A stretch of DNA of 64,000 nt from Pedobacter cryoconitis (GCF_014200595.1 NZ_JACHCG010000001.1:372001-436000); one strand, 5' to 3'; numbered from the stretch's first letter, positions 9,517-17,680 are shown. Notes: a model not told the origin generated them from the sequence alone. Translations and numbers: made by a program.

Positions 9517-9708
9517 TTAGTCAAAGGGAAAATTATAATTTCATTAATTTTCAACTAGTTAAGGTTTGGTTGTGCCTGAATAGAGATCGGGGTAACACCA
9601 GGTTGTAAACGGCCTTTAAGCATACGTACTCTAAGTCATTTCAACTAGTTGTTTTGACTTGGACTTGCCATGCTCTCACGTTACTTTAGCATTGCTCTTA
9701 CCCTAACG

Positions 9709-9741
9709 AGTACCCGGGCAGTACTCAGGCAGTACCCGGCC
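9709..9741. repeat. Three 11-bp tandem units (AGTACCCGGGC type)
   Basis: AGTACCCGGGC, AGTACTCAGGC and AGTACCCGGCC follow each other directly. The unit and period differ from those of the 10-bp array 190 bp upstream. Confidence 0.8.
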
Positions 9742-9852
9742 GGTATAGATTTATTATTTAGCTATTTTGAATTTATTTGTCAGTAAGTTAGGTAGGTATT
9801 TTTATGCTGTTTTTATGGGGGTTTATAGGGTGTTTTTACGATGTTTCAGCTG

Positions 9853-10635
9853 TTAAATAGTTGGAATAGTTCCTCCGTCAATTACATATTCAGTTCCTGA
9901 TAAATAGTTTGCACGTGGAGAGACAAGGAATCCTACAAGCTCAGCAATTTCTTCTGGTTTGGCTGGCCTGCCCATCGGGATACCTCCCAATGAATTCATC
10001 ACTTGTTGAGTTGCATTTTCTATGGTATCTCCTGAACTTTCCGCTAAGCGCTCCATCATCCTTATAGCCGCTTCTGTCTGTATCCAGCCCGGTGATACGG
10101 TTAATACGCGTATACCTTTTGGAGTAACCTCTTTTGATAACCCTTTGCTGTAATTGATCAGTCCGGCTTTAGCGGCTGCATAAGGTAAAGTAGAATCAGG
10201 TAATGGTAGTCTTCCCTGTATCGAGGCGATATGTATAATGACTCCTGAGCCCTTTGCTAACATGGAAGGTAACAAACCTCTATCGAGCCTTACAGGAGCC
10301 AGTAGATTAGTTTGAAGTGTTTCTAACCAATGCGCGTCTGATAGTGCTGCAAATCCACCGCCAGGGGTTTCTGAGCCACCGAGATTGTTAATCAGGATAT
10401 CTATTCCACCATATTCCGCTAAGATTGCTGCGGTTACTTTTTTAGTGCCTTCTGACATACTTAAATCCGCGGAGATAAAGTGGAAATCAGGATTGACATC
10501 TTCCGGTTTATTTCTTGCAGTGATGATTACTTTCGCTCCTGCAAGAGCTAGTCTTTCTGCAATTGCCTTTCCTGTTCCTTTTGTCCCGCCTGTTACCAGT
10601 GCTATCTGACCAGATAATTCGTTGTACATATCCAT
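9853..10635 (-). CDS. SDR-family oxidoreductase
   Basis: A 260-residue classical short-chain dehydrogenase. Cofactor loop GGTKGTGKAIAE (about 16-27), NNLGG in place of NNAG (about 87-91), catalytic Ser in IIHIASIQ and Y-A-A-A-K (about 157-161), and the C-terminal LSGTEYVIDGGT segment typical of the family. It is transcribed away from an HxlR regulator with only 128 bp between the start codons, an arrangement usual for redox- or electrophile-responsive regulators and the single enzyme they control. A candidate promoter (TTG-N20-GACCTTTG on the minus strand) lies upstream. Substrate unknown. Confidence 0.85.
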   Translation of the reverse strand: MDMYNELSGQIALVTGGTKGTGKAIAERLALAGAKVIITARNKPEDVNPDFHFISADLSMSEGTKKVTAAILAEYGGIDILINNLGGSETPGGGFAALSDAHWLETLQTNLLAPVRLDRGLLPSMLAKGSGVIIHIASIQGRLPLPDSTLPYAAAKAGLINYSKGLSKEVTPKGIRVLTVSPGWIQTEAAIRMMERLAESSGDTIENATQQVMNSLGGIPMGRPAKPEEIAELVGFLVSPRANYLSGTEYVIDGGTIPTI

Positions 10636-10657
10636 AATTAATATTTGTTGATGTTAT

Positions 10658-10688
10658 CAAAGGTCGGGTGTCTGATCAGTTGGTACAA
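10658..10688 (-). promoter_or_regulatory. Candidate promoter of the SDR gene
   Basis: On the minus strand TTG (10688-10686) is separated by 20 bp from GACCTTTG (10665-10658), one base off the Bacteroidota -7 consensus TAnnTTTG. Predicted transcription start near 10652, giving a leader of about 17 nt. Confidence 0.5.
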
Positions 10689-10724
10689 TTACGGATAAAC
10701 GAATCGGATAGGGTTAAATTTGTC

Positions 10725-10759
10725 CGTATTGACAGATTTTGGGCAATACGCTATCTTTA
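10725..10759 (+). promoter_or_regulatory. HxlR gene promoter with inverted-repeat operator
   Basis: TTG (10729-10731), a 20-bp spacer and TATCTTTA (10752-10759) fit TTG-N19-21-TAnnTTTG with one mismatch. The inverted repeat CGTATTG (10725-10731) and CAATACG (10744-10750) fills the spacer, as expected for an autorepressor operator. The -7 box ends 4 nt before the ATG, so the mRNA should be leaderless or nearly so. Confidence 0.6.
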
Positions 10760-10763
10760 GCGC

Positions 10764-11114
10764 ATGTATCAGAAAAAGATAGCGCAGCACTTTGATTGCG
10801 GACTGGATTTAGTAGGGGAGGTCTTATATGGAAAATGGAAAATAAGATTACTTTATTTTATCAATGAAGGACATATCAGGCCCAGTCAGCTGCAAAGAAA
10901 AATTCCGGGGGCTTCACGCCGGGTTTTGAATGTTCAGTTAAACGAGCTGGAAAAACACGAGCTGGTTTCGAAGGTTATTTTTCCAGTACTTCCACCGAAA
11001 GTTGAGTACAGCTTAACGGCGTTTGGTCAGAGTTTAATTCCTTTAATTCATTCCATAGGGCTATGGGGAGATGAACATGAAGAGAAATTAAGGGGAATAC
11101 TAACAAAAAGTTAA
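10764..11114 (+). CDS. HxlR-family winged-helix transcriptional regulator
   Basis: A 116-residue dimeric DNA-binding protein. The HxlR signature is clear: a Cys near the N-terminus (C13 in FDCGLD), LVGEVLYGKWKIRLLYFINEGHIRPSQLQRKIPGAS cut by the helix-turn-helix, then RVLNVQLNELEKHELV and VEYSLTAFGQSL for the wing and C-terminal helix. Length matches the family. The conserved N-terminal Cys is used by several members to sense oxidants or electrophiles. It diverges from the SDR gene, and an inverted repeat sits within its own promoter, so it probably controls both. Confidence 0.88.
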   Translation: MYQKKIAQHFDCGLDLVGEVLYGKWKIRLLYFINEGHIRPSQLQRKIPGASRRVLNVQLNELEKHELVSKVIFPVLPPKVEYSLTAFGQSLIPLIHSIGLWGDEHEEKLRGILTKS

Positions 11115-11186
11115 ATACAATTAGTTCAGCTTCTTTCTTTTATCAAAGAGAAACCGGTCATATTGGATAACTGCTTAAATCTTGCT

Positions 11187-12422
11187 TTAGACCTTTTGTG
11201 TATTCTTCTCTTCAATCCACAGTGACATATATTTCGTGCTATTTGCGGTATGGTGCTGTAAAATCTGTCCGAAGAAATTGCGCTTGCGATGAGCCGTTAA
11301 ATTCAGTGATAAAGTTTGGAGGGATTCAATAAATGCCTGAGTAAAAGTTGATTTTCCATAACGTTCATTAATAATCCTTACCCCGTTTTGTTGTGCCCGG
11401 AACCACCAGACCTTGTCCTGATATAACTGAACAGCCCGGTTGATAAAAAGGAAGGGATCATCTGCGATCACTCCGTTCCATTCCAGGTTTCCTTTCATAG
11501 CTTCAGCACCTACAGAGGTAGTCACAGCAGGAGTTCCCACCTGCATGGCATCGATAAATTTTCCTTTAACACCTGCGCCAAACTGGATAGGTGCCAGTAA
11601 TATTTTATGCTTTGCAATTGCTTTCCGGGCATCTTTTGCACGGCCGTGAACATAGAATTTTTCTTTCTCGTTGTGCAATTGCATCACTTTTTGAGAAGCA
11701 TAAGCACCGTAGATATGAAGTTTAGCTTGTGGTAGCTTTTTCCTAAGCTCAGGCCAAACTTTAGTCTTTAATATCTGAACAGTATTCCAGTTGGGTTCAT
11801 GAAGAAAATTGCCAATAAACATAAATCCTTCGCGTTCTTCAAATGGTTTCCATTCCTGAATATCTTTTGCAGTCAGTTCTTCTTCTAAAAATGGTAAATA
11901 ATAAAGTAATGACGGATCTATACGGAACTGCTCTTGCAGAACCTCTATCTCCAGTTCCGAAATCATTAAAGACAGATCACAGCGTAATATCGCGGCGATC
12001 TCTCTTTTAGCCAGATCAGTAAACAGTTCCAGCGGACTGTGTGTTTTCATAGCCTGCTGACGGGCATGACGTAAACAATGCAGATCTTCTGTATCCAGTA
12101 TTCTGATGGCATCAGGACATTCCTGCTGTACTCTCCATCCGTATTGTTCTTCGACCATGAAGCGGTCAAAAAGTACGATGTCAGGACTGGTTTCCTGTAG
12201 AAAAGTATTAAAGCTGCTATCATTTAATTTGATTTCCCGCTCGGTTACGCCAATGGCTGGTAAGTCAAAACTAAATTCACTTTTAGAAGCACCAGAAGCA
12301 AATATGGCCTCATAGCCCTGAGAAAGAAATAGATTGATTAACTGAATTATTCTTGTACCCGCTGCTGATGAAGTAGGTTCAGGCCATACCAATCCAATAA
12401 TCAATACACTCTTTTTAGACAT
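11187..12422 (-). CDS. Glycosyltransferase, GT-B fold (GT4-like)
   Basis: A 411-residue cytoplasmic protein. The start reads VLIIGLVWPEPTSSAAGTRI, the N-terminal Rossmann strand and donor-side glycine loop of GT-B enzymes. The C-terminal half carries MFIGNFLHEPNWNTV, LHIYGAYAS and ILLAPIQFGAGVKGKFIDAMQ, where the last segment corresponds to the GT4 E-x7-E region (here with Lys and Asp), followed by GTPAVTTSVGAEAM. It stands alone, not in a polysaccharide cluster, and faces the miaE gene divergently. Donor and acceptor sugars cannot be inferred. Confidence 0.75.
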   Translation of the reverse strand: MSKKSVLIIGLVWPEPTSSAAGTRIIQLINLFLSQGYEAIFASGASKSEFSFDLPAIGVTEREIKLNDSSFNTFLQETSPDIVLFDRFMVEEQYGWRVQQECPDAIRILDTEDLHCLRHARQQAMKTHSPLELFTDLAKREIAAILRCDLSLMISELEIEVLQEQFRIDPSLLYYLPFLEEELTAKDIQEWKPFEEREGFMFIGNFLHEPNWNTVQILKTKVWPELRKKLPQAKLHIYGAYASQKVMQLHNEKEKFYVHGRAKDARKAIAKHKILLAPIQFGAGVKGKFIDAMQVGTPAVTTSVGAEAMKGNLEWNGVIADDPFLFINRAVQLYQDKVWWFRAQQNGVRIINERYGKSTFTQAFIESLQTLSLNLTAHRKRNFFGQILQHHTANSTKYMSLWIEEKNTQKV

Positions 12423-12438
12423 TCCTTTAAAATTTATG

Positions 12439-12446
12439 CAAAAATA
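12439..12446 (-). promoter_or_regulatory. Candidate -7 box of the glycosyltransferase gene
   Basis: The minus strand reads TATTTTTG, an exact match to TAnnTTTG, 17 nt before the ATG; the leader carries AAAGGA just before the start. No clear -33 TTG at the expected distance. Confidence 0.4.
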
Positions 12447-12499
12447 GAGGTTTTTAACGCAGATTCTCTAAACAGTCCATTAAACAATATGATTATTCG

Positions 12500-12507
12500 T
12501 AATTTTG
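12500..12507 (+). promoter_or_regulatory. Candidate -7 box of miaE
   Basis: TAATTTTG matches TAnnTTTG exactly and ends 27 nt before the miaE ATG. A -33 TTG was not found at the usual distance. Confidence 0.4.
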
Positions 12508-12534
12508 TGAACGAAGAATTTTATTAATAACCTC

Positions 12535-13116
12535 ATGCTTGGATTAAAATTATTAACAGACCCGCGTTGGGCTAATATTGCTGAATCAAATTTAGAAGAG
12601 ATATTGACTGATCATGCCTGGTGTGAGCAGAAAGCAGCAACAAATGCCATTACGCTGATCGCTAATAATTCTGAGCATATGGATTTGGTAGAAGAATTAA
12701 CAGCTATCGCTATCGAAGAAATGCAGCATTTCCAGATGGTAGTAGAAATTATCAAACAGCGCGGTTATACTTTAGGCCGTGAACGTAAAGATGATTATGT
12801 TGGCCGTTTAGTGAAATTCAGCCGCAGAGACGGGAGCCGGAACAATGCTTTTATTGACAGGCTGTTATTTGCCGCAATGATTGAAGCCAGAAGCTGTGAA
12901 CGTTTCCGGGTGTTATCATTGAATATTAAAGACCAGGAGTTAGCGAAGTTTTACCATGATTTAATGATTTCTGAAGCTGGTCATTATACCACGTTTTTAA
13001 ACTTTGCCAGAAAATATACGATTGATGTGGATGTCGATAAACGATGGAAAGAGTGGCTGGAATTTGAAGGTGAACTGATTCAGAGTTTTGGGAACAAAGA
13101 GGCTATCCACGGCTAA
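12535..13116 (+). CDS. miaE: tRNA-(ms2io6A)-hydroxylase-like diiron protein MiaE
   Basis: A 193-residue ferritin-like four-helix protein. Known MiaE enzymes hydroxylate the isopentenyl side chain of ms2i6A37 in tRNA with a non-haem diiron centre. Diiron-type motifs are visible: E21-E22 with DHAWCEQKAA (Glu near 32), IAIEEMQHFQM (an ExxH pair at about 62-65), MIEARSCERF (Glu near 118) and MISEAGHYTTF (a second ExxH at about 149-152). LGLKLLTDPRWA at the start and LVKFSRRDGSR in the middle are typical of the family. It is a single-gene unit with a hairpin downstream. MiaE is less widespread than MiaA/MiaB; its presence suggests that the hypermodified base is made here. Confidence 0.88.
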   Translation: MLGLKLLTDPRWANIAESNLEEILTDHAWCEQKAATNAITLIANNSEHMDLVEELTAIAIEEMQHFQMVVEIIKQRGYTLGRERKDDYVGRLVKFSRRDGSRNNAFIDRLLFAAMIEARSCERFRVLSLNIKDQELAKFYHDLMISEAGHYTTFLNFARKYTIDVDVDKRWKEWLEFEGELIQSFGNKEAIHG

Positions 13117-13173
13117 GAAACACCATACGGCTTTTCGTTTATATCTACCTGAATATTAGAAAATTTCATGACC

Positions 13174-13195
13174 GGTTAAACAGAGATGTTTAACC
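13174..13195 (+). terminator. Hairpin downstream of miaE, possible terminator
   Basis: GGTTAAACA, loop GAGA and TGTTTAACC form a perfect 9-bp stem 57 bp after the miaE stop codon. It is AT-rich with no strong T-tract, so termination would be modest. Confidence 0.45.
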
Positions 13196-13246
13196 ATTTA
13201 AATAAAAATCGTCTTCTTTGGGAAGCTAAAAATATAACCTCAATAT

Positions 13247-13279
13247 GTGCGTTTAAACTGCTTTAAACACAAAACGCAC
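13247..13279 (+). promoter_or_regulatory. Interrupted inverted repeat directly before a glycosyltransferase start codon
   Basis: GTGCGTTTAAA (13247-13257) pairs with TTTAAAC (13262-13268) and, after a four-base bulge, with AAACGCAC (13272-13279). The structure ends two bases before the ATG at 13282 and so would cover the ribosome-binding area in the mRNA, or act as an operator in DNA. Confidence 0.45.
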
Positions 13280-13281
13280 CA

Positions 13282-14607
13282 ATGAATCAATCGATCAAAG
13301 ACCAACTTAAAGGCAAAAAAATCCTATTTGCAACTGTTCCGGCAGACGGGCATTTTAATCCGCTTACCGGATTAGCAAAATACTTTCAGCAGGCCGGAGC
13401 TGACGTACGCTGGTACGCATCAGACACATTCACTAAAAAACTACAACAATTAGCTATTCCGCAATTTCCGTATGTCAAAGCTATAGACACGAATGCTGCC
13501 GGTATAGATAATCTGTTTCCGGAAAGAAAGCTGATTGATGATCCTATTAAGAAAGCAAACCTTGATATTATTCATGGCCTGGTTTACCGTTCATCAGAAT
13601 TTTATGAAGATCTTCAGCAAATACGTGAATCATTCCCTTTTGATTTACTAGTTTCAGATTCTGTGTTTCCAGTGGCTCCCTTAGTTAAACACCTGATGGA
13701 TATACCCGTTGTCGCAATTGGTATCATGCCTTTAGGGGAAATTTCAGTAGATCTGGCACCCTATGGTATGGGTTTATTACCTCCGCAAAATGAAGAAGAG
13801 CAAAAGAAATATGAAGAATTACGCGAACTGGCCAGTAATGTACTTTTCAAAGAATCAATTGATAGCTATGATGCGCTGCTAAAGAGTTATAATATCTCCA
13901 TCCCTCCGTCAATGCTGGTTAATTTATTGATCAAAACAGCTGATCTGTATTTACAGATTGGTACGCCAGATTTTGAATATATCCGGAGCGATCTCGGAGA
14001 AAACATCCATTTTATCGGTGCTTTATTTCCATACACCCAAAAAGACCAGCACGAACCCTGGTTTGACAAACGCTTAAATGAATACAAAAAAGTGGTTCTG
14101 GTTACTCAGGGTACTGTCGAAAAGGACGTTGAGAAGCTAATAGTCCCAACACTGGAAGCATTCAAGGATACTGATGTACTTGTGATTGCCACCACAGGTG
14201 GAAGTGAAACTGCTAACCTGAGAGAAAAATATCCTCAACACAATTTTATCATCGAAGATTATCTTCCGTTTAATGAAGTTCTTCCTTATACGCATGCCTT
14301 TATCACAAATGGAGGATACGGCGGCTCTTTACTTAGCATCAAACATGGAACACCCCTGATCGCGGCGGGTGTACATGAAGCTAAAAATGAAATTTGTGCA
14401 CGTATAGGTTATTTCAATTACGGTATCAATCTCAACACTGAAAATCCAACTCCGGAACAACTCCGGGCTGCTGTAGAGGAAATTATAATTAATGACCTTT
14501 ACACAAATAATGTAACTAAGCTGGCCGGAGAGCTCAATAGTTTGAATTCCAATGAGCTGTGTGCTCAGCATGTAGTCAGGTTACTTGATAAAATAGCTGT
14601 ACTGTAA
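13282..14607 (+). CDS. GT1-family (UGT/MGT-like) glycosyltransferase
   Basis: A 441-residue soluble GT-B enzyme that transfers a sugar from a nucleotide donor to a small molecule or lipid. The start KKILFATVPADGHFNPLTGLA carries the acceptor-side GHxNP motif of the family, cut short here at 20 residues or fewer: FATVPADGHFNPLTG. The donor-side signature is in the C-terminal half: VVLVTQGTVEKD, then YLPFNEVLPYTHAFITNGGY and GTPLIAAGVHEAKNE, equivalent to the UGT HGG-GT-P-Q motif with N-G-G in place of H-C-G. Macrolide and hydroxylated-isoprenoid glucosyltransferases share this pattern. It is monocistronic and ends at a strong terminator. Confidence 0.82.
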   Translation: MNQSIKDQLKGKKILFATVPADGHFNPLTGLAKYFQQAGADVRWYASDTFTKKLQQLAIPQFPYVKAIDTNAAGIDNLFPERKLIDDPIKKANLDIIHGLVYRSSEFYEDLQQIRESFPFDLLVSDSVFPVAPLVKHLMDIPVVAIGIMPLGEISVDLAPYGMGLLPPQNEEEQKKYEELRELASNVLFKESIDSYDALLKSYNISIPPSMLVNLLIKTADLYLQIGTPDFEYIRSDLGENIHFIGALFPYTQKDQHEPWFDKRLNEYKKVVLVTQGTVEKDVEKLIVPTLEAFKDTDVLVIATTGGSETANLREKYPQHNFIIEDYLPFNEVLPYTHAFITNGGYGGSLLSIKHGTPLIAAGVHEAKNEICARIGYFNYGINLNTENPTPEQLRAAVEEIIINDLYTNNVTKLAGELNSLNSNELCAQHVVRLLDKIAVL

Positions 14608-14611
14608 TTTA

Positions 14612-14660
14612 TTAAAATACCCCTCCGTAAATCCAGTGACTTTTCGGAGAGGTATTTTAA
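14612..14660. terminator. Bidirectional terminator
   Basis: TTAAAATACCCCTCCG and CGGAGAGGTATTTTAA pair over 16 bp with one mismatch around a 17-base loop, between convergent genes; A- and T-runs flank the stem on both strands. Confidence 0.85.
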
Positions 14661-14661
14661 T

Positions 14662-15084
14662 TTATGCTTTTGGCTTGGCACCGCCTTGTGCATTCAATGC
14701 TTTTAATTTGCTCAGCTGATCTGGTGTAAGAATAGTTTTGTATTGTTCCTGACGATACTGTGCAATTTCTTTAGCCCCACCAGCTTTTTTCTGGTCAGCA
14801 CCTTTTAATGCATCTTTCCTGGTAATACACTCTGTATTGACCACTAAGATTTTCGCATACTGATCAGCATTCAAACCTAGTTTCGTTTGTAATTCTTTGG
14901 AATATGGAATTGCACGCTGTGCTGCGGGAATTGTTGACTTTGCTTTTTGAACTTTAACTGCTGCTTGTGGTTTAACTACAGCCTGTGATTTTGCTGCTGC
15001 AACTGGTGTAGCCTGGCTGGCTGTTTGTGCTGAAGCAGTCAATCCTGCGGCAGCAAAGGCAAATGCTAAAAGTAACTTTTTCAT
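14662..15084 (-). CDS. Small secreted Ala/Lys-rich protein
   Basis: A 140-residue exported protein. The signal peptide KKLLLAFAFAAAGLTASAQ ends at about residue 20. Next is an Ala/Gln/Lys-rich low-complexity stretch with AAxK/VKPQ repeats (about 21-55). The C-terminal half is helical and resembles the LxLTxxQ pattern of small periplasmic Spy/CpxP-like proteins: LQTKLGLNADQYAKIL and YKTILTPDQLSKLKAL. That arrangement, two LTxxQ-like helical motifs, is common in uncharacterised Bacteroidota proteins. Function unknown. It diverges from the NTF2-like gene at 15214. Confidence 0.7.
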   Translation of the reverse strand: MKKLLLAFAFAAAGLTASAQTASQATPVAAAKSQAVVKPQAAVKVQKAKSTIPAAQRAIPYSKELQTKLGLNADQYAKILVVNTECITRKDALKGADQKKAGGAKEIAQYRQEQYKTILTPDQLSKLKALNAQGGAKPKA

Positions 15085-15213
15085 AGGTTTTTATTTTTTA
15101 TATAACAATAATCATTATTAACGATTAATTTAAGCCGATCAATATATGCTGTAATCAATTTGATCTGACCAGCAAAATATCAAACCTGTTAAAAACCTAA
15201 CCAACTCTACAAC

Positions 15214-15660
15214 ATGAAAAAAATAATCTTATCCTTACTTTTAATTACCTCCTGCGTGTTTGCAAAAGCTCAGGAAACAACTGGTGCTGCCTCTAAAGAA
15301 GAAACTGAAGTTGCAGCTGTTGTAGAGAAATTAAGAGCAGCTATGATCAGCGGTAACAAAGCCGACCTGGAAAGTGTAGTCTCAGCTGATTTAACCTATG
15401 GCCACTCCGGTGGGAAAATTCAGAACAAAGCAGCCTTTGTAGATGACATTACTTCGAAAAGATCAGACTTTAAAACGATTGAATTGACCAAACAATCGAT
15501 TACTATTCAGAATAATGTAGCCATTGTGCGCCATGTTTTAATCGCGGATACCAATGATGGAGGTAAACCTGCACACATTAGCCTGGGTATAGTTTTAGTG
15601 CTGAAGAAAGAGAAAAAAGACTGGAAAATTATCGCAAGACGCGCATTTCACGTGGACTAA
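15214..15660 (+). CDS. Secreted NTF2-like (DUF4440-type) protein
   Basis: A 148-residue exported protein with signal peptide KKIILSLLLITSCVFAKAQ. The mature part fits the SnoaL/NTF2-like fold: VEKLRAAMISGNKADLESVVS (first helix and turn), DLTYGHSGGKIQNKAAFVDDI, then strands ending VLVLKKEKKDWKIIARRAFH. The family includes enzymes and ligand-binding proteins; no catalytic residue can be assigned with confidence. The TAA at 15658-15660 abuts the 3' end of the convergent LacI gene with no gap, so the two transcripts must overlap. Confidence 0.78.
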   Translation: MKKIILSLLLITSCVFAKAQETTGAASKEETEVAAVVEKLRAAMISGNKADLESVVSADLTYGHSGGKIQNKAAFVDDITSKRSDFKTIELTKQSITIQNNVAIVRHVLIADTNDGGKPAHISLGIVLVLKKEKKDWKIIARRAFHVD

Positions 15661-16677
15661 CTAACTATTGCGAACATGTAAGCTTGTATCCAGTATCTTC
15701 TTTTCGAAGTCATGAACCGGATACTTGCTTTCTATTAAATTCAGCAGCATATCAGTTGCAATCTGCCCCATCTCAAAAGCGGGCTGCCGAACTGAAGTCA
15801 GCGTTGGGCACATCAGATCAAGCACATCAGAATTACAAAATCCGGCAATAACCATCTCTTGCGGGACTTTAATTTTCAACTCCTTGAATACCACTAGTGC
15901 GCCAATACTCAACCGGTCACTGGCTACGAAAATACCATCAGGCTTTTCCTTCAGGTTCATCAATTCTCTGATCGCCGTATCGGTTTCGTCCTGAAACATC
16001 CCTCCATGTTCACAATACTTGATATAAGCTTCATTGAAAGGAAGGTTATGCTTCGCTAAAGCTTGTTTATACCCATTTAAGCGCTCTACGCTAATAGACA
16101 AATGATCTGAACTTGTTAAATGAGCAATACGCCTGCAACCCTGATTAATCAGATATTCGGTCGCTTCAAATGAACCTTTCTCATTGTTTGCAATGAGCTG
16201 ATGCGTATTGATCTGATCAGTTACCCGGTCAAAAAATACCATAGGTAAGCCCCGCTGATGTAAATTCTGAAGATAAGAAGTATCTGTAGTTTCAGCAGAT
16301 AAAGAAACTAGCAAACCATCAACCGATCTGGAAGCTAAATGCTGGATATTCACCTTTTCACGCTCATAAAATTCATGTGTCTGCGTAATGATAACATGAT
16401 AACCACGGTCATAAGCAATAGACTCAATACCATTGACCACCTGGGCAAAATACTGATTTGCAACTTCACTTAAAGAAACCCCGATAGATTTACTTCTGCG
16501 CTCTTTTAAACTTAAGGCAATAGGATTTGGACGGTAATTGATTTTTTGTGCATAATCCAGCACAAGTTTTTTAGTCTCCGGACTGATTTCATGCGTGTCA
16601 CGCAGTGCTCTGGAAACAGTAGAGGTAGAAAGGCCTAATGCCTTGGCGATATCTTTTAAAGTAAAGGGCTCAAACAT
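15661..16677 (-). CDS. LacI/GalR-family transcriptional regulator
   Basis: A 338-residue dimeric repressor. The N-terminal helix-turn-helix is textbook: TLKDIAKALGLSTSTVSRAL (about 5-24) with the hinge-helix segment NYRPNPIALSLKERRS (about 49-64). The rest is a periplasmic-binding-protein-like sensor domain, with NDP-equivalent residues VASDRLSIGAL (about 253-263) and LTSVRQP (about 296-302). It is transcribed divergently from the uronate catabolic genes (157 bp between start codons), so it is the likely specific repressor, responding to an intermediate such as 2-keto-3-deoxygluconate or a uronate. Operator candidates lie between the two. Confidence 0.92.
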   Translation of the reverse strand: MFEPFTLKDIAKALGLSTSTVSRALRDTHEISPETKKLVLDYAQKINYRPNPIALSLKERRSKSIGVSLSEVANQYFAQVVNGIESIAYDRGYHVIITQTHEFYEREKVNIQHLASRSVDGLLVSLSAETTDTSYLQNLHQRGLPMVFFDRVTDQINTHQLIANNEKGSFEATEYLINQGCRRIAHLTSSDHLSISVERLNGYKQALAKHNLPFNEAYIKYCEHGGMFQDETDTAIRELMNLKEKPDGIFVASDRLSIGALVVFKELKIKVPQEMVIAGFCNSDVLDLMCPTLTSVRQPAFEMGQIATDMLLNLIESKYPVHDFEKKILDTSLHVRNS

Positions 16678-16704
16678 GATTCCGTCTCACAGCTGGTAAA
16701 TCAT

Positions 16705-16815
16705 ACAAGTCTACAAATAATTTCTGGTTGTGCCGGGAACGATTGCACAATAATTTATGGCTTTTTGTTTCATTCTGCGCCTAAATCTATGTAGACTTGT
16801 TAGTTGTTGCAAACG
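16705..16815. promoter_or_regulatory. Candidate LacI-family operators in the divergent control region
   Basis: Two symmetrical pairs lie here. ACAAGTCTACA (16705-16715) and its exact reverse complement TGTAGACTTGT (16790-16800) are 74 bp apart, a spacing that could support looping. CGATTGCA (16740-16747) on the plus strand and CGTTTGCA (16815-16808) on the minus strand resemble LacI-family half-sites. Which pair is the operator cannot be decided from sequence. Confidence 0.5.
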
Positions 16816-16834
16816 AAATATAAACCAGATATTT

Positions 16835-17638
16835 ATGAACAAATTCCATTTGATAGTTTCCAGTGTCCTCGTTTTTACCGCTTTAAACGGTCATGCTCAA
16901 AGTAAGAAAACTGTAATGCTTGATTCTTACTTCAACAACGAAACTAAAAAAGACAAAGATGGAAAACTCGTTTCCTGGCATTATAAGTGGGACGAGCAAA
17001 CCAATGGCGGTTTCTCTCTGTGGGGGGCCGAATTCAACAAAGCCGGATTTAAAACTTCCACACTCTATGCAGCACCGACTGCACAAAATCTAAAAGGTTC
17101 TGCTGTTTATATTATTGTAGACCCGGATACGGAAAAAGAAAGCAGTGATCCGAAATTTGTTCAGGCAGCGGATGTTAAAACGATTAGTGAATGGGTGAAA
17201 AAAGGAGGTGTTCTGGTATTGATGGGGAATGACATCGGCAATGCTGAATTAGATCATTTCAATACACTGGCTAAAGTATTTGGCGTGCAGTTTAATCCTG
17301 ATAGCCAGGGAAAAGTGACCGGGGAACAGTTTGATATGGGAAAGATCATGGTGCCTGCCGGAGATCCAGTATTCAAAACAGCGAAACAACTGTTTATCAA
17401 AGAATTCAGCAGTTTGGCGATAAGCGCTCCTGCAAAATCTATACTGAAAGATAAAGATGGTTATGATGTGGCTGCCTTATCAAAATATGGTAAAGGATCG
17501 GTGATTATCATTGGCGACCCATGGTTGTACAATGAATATGTAGATGGAAAAAAACTTCCCGCTGCCTATGATAACCTCAAAGCCGGTACTGATTTAATTC
17601 ACTGGATTTCGGGCTTGATTCCAGCAGATAATAAATAA
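16835..17638 (+). CDS. Secreted DUF4350-like protein of the uronate operon
   Basis: A 267-residue exported protein. The Met at 16835 gives a proper signal peptide (NKFHLIVSSVLVFTALNGHAQ), so the upstream in-frame Met at 16757 is rejected. The mature part starts KTVMLDSYFNNETKKDKDGK, then WGAEFNKAGFKTSTLYA, KTISEWVKKGGVLVLMGND and GKGSVIIIGDPWLYNEYVDG. This matches the DUF4350, glutamine-amidotransferase-like (GATase1-like) fold with no visible catalytic Cys. From memory, such domains occur fused to or next to unsaturated uronyl hydrolases (GH88/GH105) in Bacteroidota. As first gene of the KDG operon it may bind oligouronides in the periplasm. Confidence 0.7.
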   Translation: MNKFHLIVSSVLVFTALNGHAQSKKTVMLDSYFNNETKKDKDGKLVSWHYKWDEQTNGGFSLWGAEFNKAGFKTSTLYAAPTAQNLKGSAVYIIVDPDTEKESSDPKFVQAADVKTISEWVKKGGVLVLMGNDIGNAELDHFNTLAKVFGVQFNPDSQGKVTGEQFDMGKIMVPAGDPVFKTAKQLFIKEFSSLAISAPAKSILKDKDGYDVAALSKYGKGSVIIIGDPWLYNEYVDGKKLPAAYDNLKAGTDLIHWISGLIPADNK

Positions 17639-17680
17639 ACGGGTCTTAAAAAAACTCCTTACAAAGATTAAAATATTACA

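Larger units (their letters stand above)
9401..9852. other. Gene-free repeat-rich interval
   Basis: No supported gene lies between the DUF6266 pseudogene and the SDR gene. The interval holds the 10-bp tandem array, two copies of TTTCAACTAGTT about 90 bp apart (near 9549 and 9638), and three 11-bp units at 9709-9741 (AGTACCCGGGC, AGTACTCAGGC, AGTACCCGGCC). Base composition is more uneven than that of the flanking genes. No transposase remnant or tRNA was recognised. Confidence 0.6.

Noticed and set aside
16757..16834. Earlier start for the DUF4350 gene
   Set aside because: It would put 26 unrelated residues before a complete signal peptide and lie over candidate operator half-sites.
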